A stretch of DNA of 64,000 bases from Roseofilum casamattae BLCC-M143 (GTDB lineage: Bacteria; Cyanobacteriota; Cyanobacteriia; Cyanobacteriales; Desertifilaceae). A model generated the notes under the pieces. That model ran no database searches and had not been told where the DNA came from. It worked only from the letters and a program-made list of their open reading frames with translations. Where the stretch lies: the NCBI RefSeq assembly GCF_030068455.1, contig NZ_JAQOSQ010000001.1, positions 490,030-554,029 of the forward strand, read 5' to 3'. Below, piece after piece: positions 26,727 to 37,194 of the stretch. The stretch's first letter is position 1. Every line of letters begins with the position of its first letter. The translations under genes and the position numbers were made by a program.

Positions 26727-29495
26727 TTATAAGTTATTGCTCACCAATCTCTCTATTTTCTCGACTTCAAATTCATCCACTAATTGATTAATTTCTTTAA
26801 CAAAATTACAATAGCTAAGATCGATCTGCATGAGATTATCTAACTCCTCCTTAATGCCTTGGATATCCCCTATCTTCGCCACATAGTAAAGTCTCTCTAG
26901 CTCGTGAGGTTTCGGAACTTGATAGTTGTTCGTCTCTGCCAGATCGATATCGGGTTCGGGCGAAATAACATCGTCATAAATCCATTCTAAATGCAAATAC
27001 TTTTCTAACTGATGCAACAATAAATCGACTTCAATAGGTTTGGGCAAAAAATCATTGCCTCCAGATTGCAGGAATCGATCTTTATCGGCAGCAAAGGCAC
27101 GGACTGAAGAAATTAAAACAATCGTATCTTGTAAGTCAGGATTGAGTCGCAAATGCTCGATCATTTCCAAGCCATTCATAACTGGCATTCCCACATCAGT
27201 AATCACCAATTCCGGTTTAAAAGTCTGCGATCGCTCTAAGCCTTCTCGTCCATTATTTGCCTCCACCAATTCAAAGCCCATCGGAGCCAATATCTCGCTT
27301 AATATTTGCCGATTATGCCGTCGGTTATCTACAATCAGTATTCGCGGTTTCCTGTCTTTTACAGCCACAGGAATATGGGAAACATAATGTGTTTTTGTCG
27401 ATTCACTTATTTTTGTCTCTAGAGGACTTTTCAGGTTCAAATCAATTTGAAACTGACTGCCTTTTCCCAACTCGCTTTCTACTTTAATTGTCCCACCCAT
27501 CAAATGGACAATCTGCTGAGTAATCGCTAATCCTAATCCCGTACCTTGTGCATTTTGATGGCGTTCGCCCACTTGCTCAAATGGCAAGAAAATTTTGTCT
27601 AATTGCCGCGGACTCATCCCCACTCCGCTATCAGATAATACAAATCGCAAGGGATAAATTTGATGGCGATCGTCAATACAGGTAATATTACTCCGACAAC
27701 TTACTGAAATGGAGACATAACCTTTATGGGTAAATTTAATTGCATTCCCTAATAAATTGATAAGGATTTGCCGCAGTCTTTTTTCATCTACTAAGATCGA
27801 ATCGGGGAGATCTGAGCTGCATTCATATCTAAATTCAAGGTGTTTCTCTTCTGCCTTAATTTTGCAAATTTCAACCACTCCCACCAAGAACGATCGCAGC
27901 CTAATCTTAGTTGAATTGAGTTCCATCTTTCGCGCTTCGATTTTGGCTAAATCTAAAATATCATTGATTAGATTGAGGAGATGATCGCCACATTCATAAA
28001 TAATATTAATATTATTAATTTGTTTGGCATTTAAGCTAGAGTCTCGCGAGAGAATTTGCGAATACCCTAGAATACCATTGAGAGGAGTACGCAACTCGTG
28101 ACTCATATTCGCGAGAAATTCACTTTTCGCATTATTCGCATCATCCGCAGCTAATTTAGCTGCTTTCAGTTCCTGAGTGCGCTCGGCGACTTTCATCTCT
28201 AGGGTGCATAGGTAGTCTTGTAGCTGTTTTTGCGATCGCCGTAAGTTGCTCCACAGAGTATAGCTTGTTTCGACAAAAGTAGAACTCAGAAATGCAAAGA
28301 CTGGCGGGACAAGTGGTATCCACCATCCCAAAACAAAAAGAAAATAACTAGTTAAAATTAAAACGAATAAACCAAAGCATAAATTTAGTATGGTTCTAAA
28401 AAAAATCAATTTCTCGACATCGTCAGTCGCAGACCATTGACTAATATATTTGAGTCCGACAATCGCCCAGATAAAAATCCAGAGATACTCTAGAAAATCC
28501 GGCCAAGTTTTAATTGAAGAGCGCCCATCGGCAGCTTCACTGATAATCTGACTGATTAAATGAGCATTAACCTCAACTCCAGCCATGGGTTCGGGTATGC
28601 CTCCGATGTTACTGCTGTAGGGAGTTAATACAAAGTCTTTTAAGCTTTTTGCCGTCGAACCAATTAAGACAATGCGATCGCGCATTAAGTCTTCCGGAAT
28701 GTTACCCGTGAGAATATCCATTAAGGATACGATCTCAAAGCTCTGATGAGGACCGCGATAGTTTAAGATAATTTGATAACCCAAATCGTTGGTACGAATA
28801 TATCCACCGTCATTGCTGGAAAATGGCTGGAAAAGACGATCGCCAAGCTGGAATTTAAAGCCTTCTTGCATCTGCGGAACAACTTCTTGGCTTTCTAGAT
28901 AGAGCAAGGCTAATCGAAATCCTAAGCTTAGGATCGTGTTTCCGTCTGCATCATCAATCCACAGAAACCCGCGCCGAATTTTACCATCAACATCCCAAGG
29001 GAGATCGTTGGCGGCAACGCGATCGAGTTCTGCTAGAATTGGCGGGGGCGCGATCGCTTCGCCATCGACTTCCCCAACGACTTTTTCAATACCAATAATG
29101 TTTGGAGTCGATCTCAGGAGTTCGGTCAACTGCTGATTTCCGGGTTCTACTGGTAAGTTACGATATAGGTTTAAGCCGATCGCTACTGGCTCCTGAGCTA
29201 CGACGGCTTCTAGCAAGCGTACTAGTATTTCATCGGAAATGGGCAACTGTCCGACTAATTCTAGATCGGTTTCATCGATCCCAACAATAATAATGCGAGA
29301 GTCCGTTTCTTCACGAGGACGCAAGCGAAACCACTGGTCGAGGGAGGATAGCTCGAGTGGTTGCAGCACTCCAGTCATCCGTACCCCTACGATTATCCCA
29401 GTTATCGCAGTTGCTGCTAGTAAAACCTTGCACCATCTCTGTATCGCATTGCGCAATGTTACTTCTCTCTCTGACCTGCAGGCGAGGCTGTTCAA
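26727..29495 (-). CDS. CHASE2 hybrid sensor kinase with C-terminal receiver
   Basis: A protein of about 922 residues. The order is a transmembrane helix (about 22-42), an extracytoplasmic CHASE2 domain (50-330, [24 protein letters not shown]), three helices (about 333-410), a coiled coil, HisKA with His466 in [12 protein letters not shown], HATPase (to about 690) and a receiver (717-835) with phospho-acceptor Asp767 in ITDVGMP. In the receiver the second residue of the usual acidic pair is Asn (VDN, residues 723-724). No HPt domain is visible in the last 85 residues. The start is uncertain: a TTG at 29495 gives the longest form and no early in-frame ATG exists. Confidence 0.88.
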   Translation of the reverse strand: MNSLACRSEREVTLRNAIQRWCKVLLAATAITGIIVGVRMTGVLQPLELSSLDQWFRLRPREETDSRIIIVGIDETDLELVGQLPISDEILVRLLEAVVAQEPVAIGLNLYRNLPVEPGNQQLTELLRSTPNIIGIEKVVGEVDGEAIAPPPILAELDRVAANDLPWDVDGKIRRGFLWIDDADGNTILSLGFRLALLYLESQEVVPQMQEGFKFQLGDRLFQPFSSNDGGYIRTNDLGYQIILNYRGPHQSFEIVSLMDILTGNIPEDLMRDRIVLIGSTAKSLKDFVLTPYSSNIGGIPEPMAGVEVNAHLISQIISEAADGRSSIKTWPDFLEYLWIFIWAIVGLKYISQWSATDDVEKLIFFRTILNLCFGLFVLILTSYFLFVLGWWIPLVPPVFAFLSSTFVETSYTLWSNLRRSQKQLQDYLCTLEMKVAERTQELKAAKLAADDANNAKSEFLANMSHELRTPLNGILGYSQILSRDSSLNAKQINNINIIYECGDHLLNLINDILDLAKIEARKMELNSTKIRLRSFLVGVVEICKIKAEEKHLEFRYECSSDLPDSILVDEKRLRQILINLLGNAIKFTHKGYVSISVSCRSNITCIDDRHQIYPLRFVLSDSGVGMSPRQLDKIFLPFEQVGERHQNAQGTGLGLAITQQIVHLMGGTIKVESELGKGSQFQIDLNLKSPLETKISESTKTHYVSHIPVAVKDRKPRILIVDNRRHNRQILSEILAPMGFELVEANNGREGLERSQTFKPELVITDVGMPVMNGLEMIEHLRLNPDLQDTIVLISSVRAFAADKDRFLQSGGNDFLPKPIEVDLLLHQLEKYLHLEWIYDDVISPEPDIDLAETNNYQVPKPHELERLYYVAKIGDIQGIKEELDNLMQIDLSYCNFVKEINQLVDEFEVEKIERLVSNNL

Positions 29496-29827
29496 TGTTC
29501 CTACTGGTTAAACCGATTAGTTTTGGGGGTAACCAGCAATGACAAATCGACTCTAATTTTTTATCGTTGATTTATACTTATTTTATACCAGAGCCTATTC
29601 TACATCCCAGATCGAGCAAAAAAAGTGATTCAAATCACAGATGATGACAAATATGGAGTGACTAATACCGTCAAACCACTGATGATAGAAGGTATTATTT
29701 CTTTCTCAGCGCTCCCTTCACTTAGCTCAGTAACTGTACGGAAATTTCCTTAGGTTTAATTCAGTAATTTGTCGGAATATAGACAGTCTATTTTGCTAAT
29801 AGGGAACATTCAACCATTAATAATCAG
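29496..29827. other. Intergenic, no gene seen
   Basis: AT-rich sequence upstream of the CHASE2 kinase. Two imperfect direct repeats (CAGTAACTGTACGG near 29728 and CAGTAATTTGTCGG near 29762) are 34 bp apart and could be regulator sites; no gene is evident. Confidence 0.4.
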
Positions 29828-29989
29828 TTAACCACATAGACAACATTTGCAATTATTTCCATCATCGTCGCAGCACTGGCAGCACTGGATTGAGAAGTTC
29901 TGTGGCAAGCTATTCGTTTGGGAACAACCGAGAGCATTGATCGCAATGACGACGACCAATACTTGGACGATTTTTGGTAGATAATTCAT
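29828..29989 (-). CDS. Small Cys-rich putative lipoprotein
   Basis: A 53-residue peptide gene too short for routine ORF calling. It starts MNYLPKIVQVLVVVIAINALGC, a hydrophobic signal with a lipobox-like LGC at residues 20-22. The remainder contains eight further cysteines, clustered in CCQCCDDDGNNCKCCLCG at the C-terminus. Lipidation of Cys22 would tether a Cys-rich domain outside the membrane, where it could bind metal or form disulphides. I do not know the family. An ATG start at 29989, a hydrophobic leader and a clean Cys pattern argue that it is coding, although the upstream ribosome site is weak. It is flanked by gene-poor DNA. Confidence 0.6.
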   Translation of the reverse strand: MNYLPKIVQVLVVVIAINALGCSQTNSLPQNFSIQCCQCCDDDGNNCKCCLCG

Positions 29990-30198
29990 TGTGGCTATGC
30001 ACCCTTTTGCGCTTTGCTATTACTTTAGCGCTTTTTTTGCGCAATGAGATAAGGGGGGAAACCACTTATTGAAACGTAGCGATCGCTTCCAGTTATTTTA
30101 GGCGGGAAGTGAATCATTGGAATTGCTGATGGTTTCTAGCGATCGTGAAGGGAGCGATCGCGAGTAATAGTCGGCCAAACCTAAAGTTGACGATTCAT

Positions 30199-30972
30199 TC
30201 AAAACAAGTCTTTCTTACCCCGAAGGCGACGAAAGGTTTGAATTGGATCGGTGCTGCCAACAGCAGCTTGAATGTGAGGATCGTCCCAGCGCAGAAAGGG
30301 GTTGGTCAATTTTTCCTCGGCTAGCACAGAAGGAATGGTGGGTCGATCGCCAGCTCTGGCTCGTTTAACGGCAGTCAATCGCTGTTGCAATTTGGTATTA
30401 TTCCCATCAACGGTCAGAGCAAACTTCAGGTTATTCAGAGTGTATTCATGGGCGCACCAAATGCGGGTAGAATCTGGGAGGTTGCGCAGTTTGTGCAGAG
30501 AGTCTAGCATTTGCCCTGGAGTTCCTTCAGACAAGCGACCGCATCCTCCAGCGAAGAGGGTATCGCCACAGAACAGGTCTCCCGGTTCGTTTGGAGTTTG
30601 TGGAGGAACATAGTAAGCGACGTGCGCTCTCGTATGGCCGGGGACAAAGAAAACTCGTACCTCCCGGCCGAGGACGTGCAAGCGATCGCCATCTTCCAGA
30701 AAAAATTGTTGTCCCGGAATCCGACCGCGATCGCGACTTCCCCCATAAACGCAAAGATGGGGAAAGGTTTGGATTAGTTCCCGATTTCCGCCAATATGAT
30801 CGTTATGATGATGGGTATTGAGGATTGAGGTGAGGGTCGCGCCCAATCGATCCAAACATTCTAAGACGGGCCCTGCATCCCCAGGATCGACGACGGCAGC
30901 TTCATGACGATGGCGATCGTGTAAGACAAAGATATAGTTATCGGAAAAGGCTGGAAGTCGGTAAACTTGCAT
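30199..30972 (-). CDS. gloB: Hydroxyacylglutathione hydrolase (glyoxalase II)
   Basis: A 257-residue metallo-beta-lactamase-fold enzyme that hydrolyses S-lactoylglutathione in methylglyoxal detoxification. The zinc motif [10 protein letters not shown] is present, with further ligands in [24 protein letters not shown] and [11 protein letters not shown]. The start is set at ATG 30972 (MQVYRLPAF), which matches the family start; the frame could run 26 codons further upstream but that extension is not family-like. The C-terminal KDLF tail is the last of the substrate-binding domain. The upstream gene is divergent. Confidence 0.95.
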   Translation of the reverse strand: MQVYRLPAFSDNYIFVLHDRHRHEAAVVDPGDAGPVLECLDRLGATLTSILNTHHHNDHIGGNRELIQTFPHLCVYGGSRDRGRIPGQQFFLEDGDRLHVLGREVRVFFVPGHTRAHVAYYVPPQTPNEPGDLFCGDTLFAGGCGRLSEGTPGQMLDSLHKLRNLPDSTRIWCAHEYTLNNLKFALTVDGNNTKLQQRLTAVKRARAGDRPTIPSVLAEEKLTNPFLRWDDPHIQAAVGSTDPIQTFRRLRGKKDLF

Positions 30973-31078
30973 GGGTATTGTAAACGTAGGATGGGATCTT
31001 CCCCTGAATTCTAAGGCTAAGATGTGAAAGATCGTCTCGATCGAGTTCAACTTCTAACCAGTTAAGTTAAGATTTTGT

Positions 31079-31288
31079 ATGTCTCGTTCTTCCCCTAGTT
31101 CGCCGAGTCCAGTCAGCCATCAGATGATTCAAGGCATCCTGGAGAGAGGCCAGCTCGCTCCTAAAGAATATTTAATGCTCACCTCTGCTTTAATCTCGAA
31201 TATGCAATTGACTCCGGAGATGAGGCAAGATATTAGTCGGGTTCTCGATGCCCTACAGATGGGACGTTTACAATTAGTAGATTCTTAG
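31079..31288 (+). CDS. Small conserved-looking hypothetical protein
   Basis: A 69-residue protein starting with a Ser/Pro-rich tail followed by a compact helical domain (VSHQMIQGILERGQLAPKEYLMLTSALISNMQLTPEMRQDISRVLDALQMGRLQLVD). I do not recognise a named family, but the pattern resembles short cyanobacterial proteins of unknown function. The ATG at 31079 is divergent to gloB. It precedes the glycosyltransferase gene by 79 bp on the same strand and could belong to that transcription unit. Confidence 0.5.
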   Translation: MSRSSPSSPSPVSHQMIQGILERGQLAPKEYLMLTSALISNMQLTPEMRQDISRVLDALQMGRLQLVDS

Positions 31289-31367
31289 TCACGATGGATA
31301 GTACTGCGATCGCCCATGGCGAAGATGCCTGCAAGCAAGCCACTCATGGCGGATATGGAGTAAGCTC

Positions 31368-32549
31368 ATGGCGAGTCAATTGAAGATATCGATCCTAGTC
31401 AGCGATCTCTCCCAAGCCGGAGCCGGCCGCTGGGGGGGCGCCGTTCGTACCTTTTTGCTCGCGCAAGCGCTGAGTCAGCTGGGCCATCAGATAGAAATTG
31501 TCGGGTTTAGTTTCGGCGAACCCCCCGATCCCTCTCAGTTTGCTTTCCCAACGACTTGCGTTCCAGGGATGAATTATCCCGGATTTTTGCGATCGGCGCA
31601 AACCTTACTCGAATTCATTCAAGGCGATATTATCTATGCCTTGCGACCGAAACCCACCAGCTTTGGTTTAGCTCTGTTCAAACGATGGCAACAGCACCGT
31701 CCGATTATTTTAGATATCGATGATTGGGAGTTAAGCTGGCATGGTGGAGATAAATGGCGCTATCGACCGGGATTAAAGCAATTTGGTCGAGACGTACTCA
31801 AACGAGAAGGAGCGTTGCGCCAACCGGATCATCCACTCTATCTCAAGTGGATGGAAGACCGGGTACATCTAGCGGACGCGGTAACCGTTCATACCCGATT
31901 TTTGCAAGAGCGTTTTGGCGGAGTTTATGTTCCCAATGGTAAAGATACAACCCTGTTCGATCCGCAACACTACGATCCGGAGCGATCGCGACAGATCTAT
32001 GGACTTTCTGACTATCGAGTGTTAATGTTTCCAGGAGCACCGAGACCCTATAAGGGAATTGAGGATGTGCTGCTGGCTCTCGATCGCTTGGAACAACCCG
32101 ATCTCAGAGTAGTAATTGTTGGCGGCAGTCCCTATGATGATTACGATCGCCGCTTAAAAGAGCGATGGGGACGTTGGCTGATTTATATTCCTAAGTTACC
32201 CTATGAGAAAATGCCAGAGGTGGTGGCAGCAGCTCATGTTGTCCTTGTTCCCCAACGGAATACGCCAGCAGCATTGGCTCAGTTTCCACTCAAGTTAACT
32301 GATGCGATGGCTATGAGCAAACCCGTTTTAGCGTCGAATGTGGGCGATTTACCCGAGATCTTGGGAGATACGGGGTATTTGGTCGATCCAGAATCTCCCG
32401 AACAGATTTGCGATCGCCTGCAGGATATCTTTCAGGATTTCGATCGAGCGAATCGACAGGGTCAACAGGGTCGAGAGCGATGCCATGCTAACTACAGTAT
32501 CTCATCGATGTCAAATATTTTAGCTTCTCTACTCGCAAATTTCGTTTAA
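31368..32549 (+). CDS. GT4-family glycosyltransferase
   Basis: A 393-residue GT-B fold enzyme. The N-terminal domain starts KISILVSDLSQAGAGRWGGAV, the Gly-rich acceptor loop. The C-terminal nucleotide-sugar domain shows RVLMFPGAPRPYKGIEDVLLAL, VVIVGGSPYD and the E-x7-E-type region around KLPYEKMPEVVAAAHVVLVPQ. It transfers a sugar to an unknown acceptor. The next gene (56 bp downstream) is an ABC exporter of the lipid/polysaccharide type, so both could act in making and moving a glycolipid or polysaccharide. ATG start at 31368. Confidence 0.85.
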   Translation: MASQLKISILVSDLSQAGAGRWGGAVRTFLLAQALSQLGHQIEIVGFSFGEPPDPSQFAFPTTCVPGMNYPGFLRSAQTLLEFIQGDIIYALRPKPTSFGLALFKRWQQHRPIILDIDDWELSWHGGDKWRYRPGLKQFGRDVLKREGALRQPDHPLYLKWMEDRVHLADAVTVHTRFLQERFGGVYVPNGKDTTLFDPQHYDPERSRQIYGLSDYRVLMFPGAPRPYKGIEDVLLALDRLEQPDLRVVIVGGSPYDDYDRRLKERWGRWLIYIPKLPYEKMPEVVAAAHVVLVPQRNTPAALAQFPLKLTDAMAMSKPVLASNVGDLPEILGDTGYLVDPESPEQICDRLQDIFQDFDRANRQGQQGRERCHANYSISSMSNILASLLANFV

Positions 32550-32604
32550 GCGAGTCTAACCGTAGTTCGGAGTGTAGCGATCGGCAAACCTTCTGAGGTT
32601 AACT

Positions 32605-34629
32605 ATGTTATCGTCATCTAGAAAATTTGTATTTAAGTATTTACGCAAATATCCCTTTCATTTACTCGGAAATGTTGCTCTGGGCTTCTCGGGAGCTATT
32701 TTCAATGGAATCAATACAGCGCTGATTATTCCAGTTATTCTCCAAATCATCGGACAAGAAGTCGAACTCAAAGGCGCTCCACCAGCTCTGAAAATCATCC
32801 TCAGTCCCTTTGATAGCATTCCCGAAAATTATCGATTAGCCGTAATGTTAGGGGCTATTATTTTAACGATCGTATTGAAGGAAGGGGTTAACTATACTCG
32901 GATGGTTTTGGCGGCGGCATATAAGCGGCGCATTACCAATAGTATGAAAATCGATATCATGTCAACATTGTTAGAGACAGATATCGATTTTTATAGCAAA
33001 AATAAACTCGGAGATATCACCAAGCGTTTGGGTGGAGATACGGGACAAACCACCACAACAATTAACAGCTATATTGAAATATCGATTCATATCATTACCT
33101 CATTAATCTTTCTCTGGATTCTGGTTTCTCTGTCTTGGCAACTGACGATCGCATGTACCCTGTTGGTGGTTATTGTAGCATTAGTGAACCAAGGGGTGAT
33201 TGCGCGATCGAAAGTTCTGGGTCGAAAAGTTTCTGTATTGCAAAAAACCTATTCCATTAAAGTTCTCGAAACCTTAGCTGGAATCCGATTAGTCAAATCC
33301 GTTGGCAATGAGTTGAAAGAGTTTAAAGCGATTAAGTCATTAATGCTCGAACTCGAAAGTCTTAATTTTAAGGCACAACGCAATAGCTCGCTCATCAAGC
33401 CAGTGAGCGAGGTGACAAATATTCTGACCGTGATTAGTATTCTGTTGCTCGGTCGCACCTTTTTTTCCGATCGCCTGGAAAGTTTATCGGCAATTTTGCT
33501 CACTTACTTGTTTGTCTTGTTCCGGATGCTGCCGGTGATTAATTCCATTAACAATGTCAGAAATACTCTGGCGAAAGCATCCGCGAGCGTAGATTTTGCC
33601 TATGATATTTGGCGGCGGGATAATAAGCCAATCATGAGTTATGGGAACCGCCAATTTAATGGGTTCCAAGATAAGATTCATTTTGATAATATTTCCTTTG
33701 CTTATCCCGGTCATAGCAATCTGGTGATTAAAGGAGCTAACTTGGTGTTGCCACGGGGAACCAGTCTGGCGTTAGTGGGATCTTCGGGAGCGGGAAAATC
33801 GACGTTTGCCGATCTGTTGCCCAGGTTTTACGATCCGACGGCAGGAAGTATTACAATTGATGGAGTCGATCTGCGCGAGTTCGATCTGCAAAGCGTGCGA
33901 CGTTTGATGGGAATTGTCAGTCAAACGACGTTTTTGTTTAACGATACGATTAAAAATAATATGATTTATGCCTGTCCCGATGCCACGGAGGCTCAGACGA
34001 TCGCGGCAGCCAAACAGGCAAATGCTTATGATTTTATTATGGAGTTGCCGAAACAATGGGAAACGGAAATTGGCGATCGCGGGGTGATGCTTTCTGGGGG
34101 ACAGCGCCAGCGGCTGGCCATTGCGAGAGCGCTGCTGCAAGATCCGGATATCCTGATTTTAGATGAGGCAACCAGCGCTTTGGATACGGTTTCCGAACGC
34201 ATCGTTCAGGAGGCGATCGACCAACTCAGTCGCGATCGCACCACTCTCGTCATTGCTCACCGACTTTCAACAGTGCAAAATGCCGATCAAATTGCTGTTT
34301 TGGATAAGGGAGAAGTGGTTGAAATTGGCACCCATCACGAACTGCTAGAGAAGCAAGGATTCTACAGCCGTCTCTATTCTATGCAGTTTTCCGATATGGA
34401 TGAGGAAGAGGCGATCGAACAACCCACTATGGACTACGAAACTCTAGCGAAAGCATCTTATGAAGCTCGCACTCAACTCAATTCAATGATTGGTTCCTTG
34501 CGGTTATTAGCGGATGAAATTGTGGATACGCCAGAAGAACAATTGGAATTAACGGAAGAAGCCTATCGTTCCGCGATTAATTTGCTCCGAACGTTTGAGA
34601 TCTTTGAAAATAAACTCAGACAACCTTAA
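32605..34629 (+). CDS. ABC exporter, fused permease and ATPase (HepA/MsbA-like)
   Basis: A 674-residue half-transporter. Five to six hydrophobic helices occupy residues 20-320 (ABC type 1 fold). The ATPase follows with Walker A VGSSGAGKST, Q-loop in MGIVSQTTFLF, signature LSGGQRQRLAIARA, Walker B ILILDEATSALD and H-loop VIAHRLST. A helical C-terminal extension of about 90 residues after the ATPase (EEEAIEQPTMDYETL...) is unusual. HepA-type exporters move glycolipids or polysaccharide units in cyanobacteria. It is downstream of a glycosyltransferase gene on the same strand. ATG start at 32605. Confidence 0.88.
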   Translation: MLSSSRKFVFKYLRKYPFHLLGNVALGFSGAIFNGINTALIIPVILQIIGQEVELKGAPPALKIILSPFDSIPENYRLAVMLGAIILTIVLKEGVNYTRMVLAAAYKRRITNSMKIDIMSTLLETDIDFYSKNKLGDITKRLGGDTGQTTTTINSYIEISIHIITSLIFLWILVSLSWQLTIACTLLVVIVALVNQGVIARSKVLGRKVSVLQKTYSIKVLETLAGIRLVKSVGNELKEFKAIKSLMLELESLNFKAQRNSSLIKPVSEVTNILTVISILLLGRTFFSDRLESLSAILLTYLFVLFRMLPVINSINNVRNTLAKASASVDFAYDIWRRDNKPIMSYGNRQFNGFQDKIHFDNISFAYPGHSNLVIKGANLVLPRGTSLALVGSSGAGKSTFADLLPRFYDPTAGSITIDGVDLREFDLQSVRRLMGIVSQTTFLFNDTIKNNMIYACPDATEAQTIAAAKQANAYDFIMELPKQWETEIGDRGVMLSGGQRQRLAIARALLQDPDILILDEATSALDTVSERIVQEAIDQLSRDRTTLVIAHRLSTVQNADQIAVLDKGEVVEIGTHHELLEKQGFYSRLYSMQFSDMDEEEAIEQPTMDYETLAKASYEARTQLNSMIGSLRLLADEIVDTPEEQLELTEEAYRSAINLLRTFEIFENKLRQP

Positions 34630-34656
34630 TCAATTGATAATTAATAATTAATAATG
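34629..34656. repeat. AT-rich ATAATTAATAATTAATAA repeat
   Basis: Copies of the TTAATTATTAATT type lie right after the ABC exporter stop, in the gap before the convergent DUF218 gene. They resemble the repeats at 19314-19348 and 44325-44346. Confidence 0.6.
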
Positions 34657-34688
34657 GGGATTAGTCCTTAAGGCAAAGTGCTGTAATA

Positions 34689-35315
34689 TTACTTTGTTTC
34701 TCTTGCCAACCACTCCTTCCAATTCGAGCCAGTTTCTCCGGTGACTGCCCAGAGAATGGCTCGAGCACCATCGCGCAAGGATTTAACCATGGGTTCTGGT
34801 TCTCGTCCGGAGGGAACGGGTAAGGGTTTATAAACAATACCGCGACTGCCGAGAACAATTTCGCCGATAATGCGAGCGCGGCGCATATGGTCGTCTGATG
34901 TTACTAAATAAATACTATCGATTCCGCGATCGCGAAAGCGATCGACTAATGTGGTAAAATTGGTGACTGTATCGACAGCACTATAGTCTAAATGCAAGCG
35001 CTGGAGACTCACTCCGGCTTCAGTAAAGAGCCATTGCGCGTATTCGGGGTTGCTCCCTCCCGAGATCCAAATCTCCAAATCCGAGTGCTGGCGCGCAAAG
35101 TCCGCCGCAAACTCTTCTCGAGCCAAAGATCCGCCCAATACCAGAATGGCTTCTGGCTGTTGCATGTACGATTTAACGAACTTGTGGCCGACTCCGCATA
35201 AGGCTAATAGCAAACACGATCGCCATATCCATTGAGAAATAATTTTTGCCGGTCGAGGGTTCTGTTTGAGCACTTTGGAGGGAGTAGAGAGACGATCGCG
35301 TTTCCTCGACACCAT
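34689..35315 (-). CDS. DUF218/YdcF-family protein
   Basis: A 208-residue protein of the DUF218 superfamily, related to YdcF and SanA and involved in envelope processes. A single N-terminal transmembrane helix (IWRSCLLLALCGVGHKF) follows a basic tail. The domain motifs are EAILVLGGSLAREEFAADFARQHSDLEIWISGGS, DTVTNFTTLVDRF and IYLVTSDDHMRRARII. The active site usually includes the GGS and T-x-N residues seen here. Substrate unknown. ATG start at 35315; convergent with the ABC exporter. Confidence 0.85.
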   Translation of the reverse strand: MVSRKRDRLSTPSKVLKQNPRPAKIISQWIWRSCLLLALCGVGHKFVKSYMQQPEAILVLGGSLAREEFAADFARQHSDLEIWISGGSNPEYAQWLFTEAGVSLQRLHLDYSAVDTVTNFTTLVDRFRDRGIDSIYLVTSDDHMRRARIIGEIVLGSRGIVYKPLPVPSGREPEPMVKSLRDGARAILWAVTGETGSNWKEWLARETK

Positions 35316-35707
35316 AGATTATACCAAGTCTTCAGTCAATTACAGTCGGTCAAACTAGAGAAACAGCGGATAAAGCAAACATAAGGATTGGAATGTATCC
35401 ATCTTTTCTCAGCGATCGCCACCAGTCAGGACAAGTACGATAGATTTTTGGATTTGCACTCATCCTTTTGTATGACCTTTTAAGGTGATTATCAATCCTA
35501 CCACTAGGTGAAGTCCCCTACAAGAGAAATGGGATACTTTGTATATATAAGGAATTCAGAAGTCCATCAGACAAACCAATTCCTTTAGCCTTCACATAGT
35601 CAAAACCCAGCCTATATATTACGCTTTCTCGAAAGAGGGGCGTTTTTTTTTCGATCGTCGAGCGCTGTTTACCGGACAATGGTAGAGAGAAAACTCAACA
35701 CTTGTAT
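35316..35707. other. Intergenic, possible small RNA with terminator
   Basis: This gap lies between two divergent genes (DUF218 minus, GH13 plus). No convincing ORF is seen. A terminator-like hairpin with a T-run at 35622-35651 lies 50 bp before the GH13 start, so a short plus-strand transcript or a leader attenuator may end here. One HIP1 octamer lies at 35413. Confidence 0.35.
35622..35651 (+). terminator. Terminator-like hairpin with a T9 run
   Basis: CGCTTTCTC and GAGGGGCG pair around a GAAA loop with a one-base bulge and several G-U pairs, followed by nine T at 35643-35651. Confidence 0.45.
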
Positions 35708-37180
35708 ATGACCTCTGTTGTTAATCCCGCTCTCTATCAACTCAATATCCGCCTGCGACTCTATAATCTCGGGCAAGATTCGGGCCGCTACGCCACGCTC
35801 AACGATATATCCGATCGGGAACTCGACGAGTGGGCTGGGTTAGGATTTGATTGGATTTATGGGTTGGGAATATGGCAAACGGGGACGGTGGGGCCAGAAG
35901 TCTCCCGGACTCATCCGGACTGGCGTCGGGAATATAGCAAGCTGCTGCCGGAGTTTACTGATGAGGATATTTGCGGATCGCCTTTTGCGATCGCCGAATA
36001 CAACATTCACGAAGATTTTGGTAACGAGCAAAGTTTAAACCAGTTTCGCGATCGCCTGCACCAGCGCGGACTGAAGCTCATGCTCGACTTCGTGCCCAAT
36101 CATACTGCCCCAGATTGCCCTTGGGTGCAAGAGCATCCGGAGTTTTATATTGCTGGAACTGAAGAAGATCTGGCTCGGGAACCGCAAAATTATACTCGAC
36201 TTGCAGATAATTCCATCTTTGCTCGCGGTCGAGATCCTTATTTTGCCGGATGGCCCGATACCTTGCAGCTCAACTATGGAAACCCGGACGTTGCGACAGC
36301 GGCGATCGCCCAATTATTACAGATTGCTCGAGTTTGCGATGGCGTCCGTTGCGATATGGCTATGCTCGTCCTGTCCGATATTTTCGAGCGCACTTGGGGC
36401 ATTCCCTGCGAAGCATTTTGGCCGAAAGCCATTACCACAGTGAAACAAGAGTATCCTCAATTTACCTTTATGGCAGAAGTGTACTGGGGACTCGAGTGGG
36501 TGCTGCAACAACAAGGGTTTGACTACACTTATGACAAACGATTATACGATCGCTTGCACAACCAAACTGCCGAACCCGTGCGCCAGCATTTTGGAGCCAC
36601 CTTAACCTATCAGCAACGCTCCGTACGATTTCTAGAGAATCACGACGAACCTCGTGCTGCCGATATTTTTCCGCGAGGCGCACACCAAGCTGCCGCCGTG
36701 TTAACTTATCTTTGTCCGGGATTGCGATTTTTTCATCACGGCCAATTACAGGGCTGGACGCAGAAGATGTCACTACATTTGCAGCGCTCTGCTCCGCAAA
36801 CGACCAATGAAGCCTTGAAACAATTTTATCATCGGTTGCTTGAGGTTTTGCGCAATCCTCTAGTTCGTGAAGGCAACTGGCAACTCCTCGAATGTCATGC
36901 CGCTTGGGAGTATAACGGGACGTGGGCTAATTTTATTGCCTTTGCTTGGGAACGAGAGCGCGAGGATCAACCTCCGGAGAGAGCAATCGCAGTCGTCAAT
37001 TATGCTCCGTCTCCCGGACAATGTTACGTCCGACTGCCCTTTACTTGGGACGATCGCACTTACCTGTTACAAGATGCGATCGTTTCCGAGTGCTACGAAC
37101 GAGACGGACAAGAGTTAAGGGAGCGGGGGTTATATCTCGATGTTCCCGGTTGGAAAGGCCATGTTTTTTGGGTGGATTAA
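35708..37180 (+). CDS. GH13-family alpha-amylase-like enzyme
   Basis: A 490-residue alpha-glucan-acting enzyme. Conserved regions are GLKLMLDFVPNHTAPD (region I), DGVRCDMAML (region II, nucleophile Asp), FMAEVYWGLEW (region III, acid/base Glu) and VRFLENHDEPRA (region IV). No signal peptide is present, so it acts in the cytoplasm, presumably on glycogen-derived or stored glucans. The frame could start two codons earlier at a TTG (35702), but ATG 35708 is preferred. The C-terminal domain (about 390-490) is a small beta-domain. Linkage and substrate cannot be told from sequence; the spacing of regions is compact compared with secreted amylases. Confidence 0.85.
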   Translation: MTSVVNPALYQLNIRLRLYNLGQDSGRYATLNDISDRELDEWAGLGFDWIYGLGIWQTGTVGPEVSRTHPDWRREYSKLLPEFTDEDICGSPFAIAEYNIHEDFGNEQSLNQFRDRLHQRGLKLMLDFVPNHTAPDCPWVQEHPEFYIAGTEEDLAREPQNYTRLADNSIFARGRDPYFAGWPDTLQLNYGNPDVATAAIAQLLQIARVCDGVRCDMAMLVLSDIFERTWGIPCEAFWPKAITTVKQEYPQFTFMAEVYWGLEWVLQQQGFDYTYDKRLYDRLHNQTAEPVRQHFGATLTYQQRSVRFLENHDEPRAADIFPRGAHQAAAVLTYLCPGLRFFHHGQLQGWTQKMSLHLQRSAPQTTNEALKQFYHRLLEVLRNPLVREGNWQLLECHAAWEYNGTWANFIAFAWEREREDQPPERAIAVVNYAPSPGQCYVRLPFTWDDRTYLLQDAIVSECYERDGQELRERGLYLDVPGWKGHVFWVD

Positions 37181-37194
37181 TTATTAATTGATAT
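37178..37194. repeat. Short AT-rich TTAATTATTAATTG copy
   Basis: The GH13 stop codon is embedded in this copy, which fills the 13-bp gap to alr. Confidence 0.45.
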
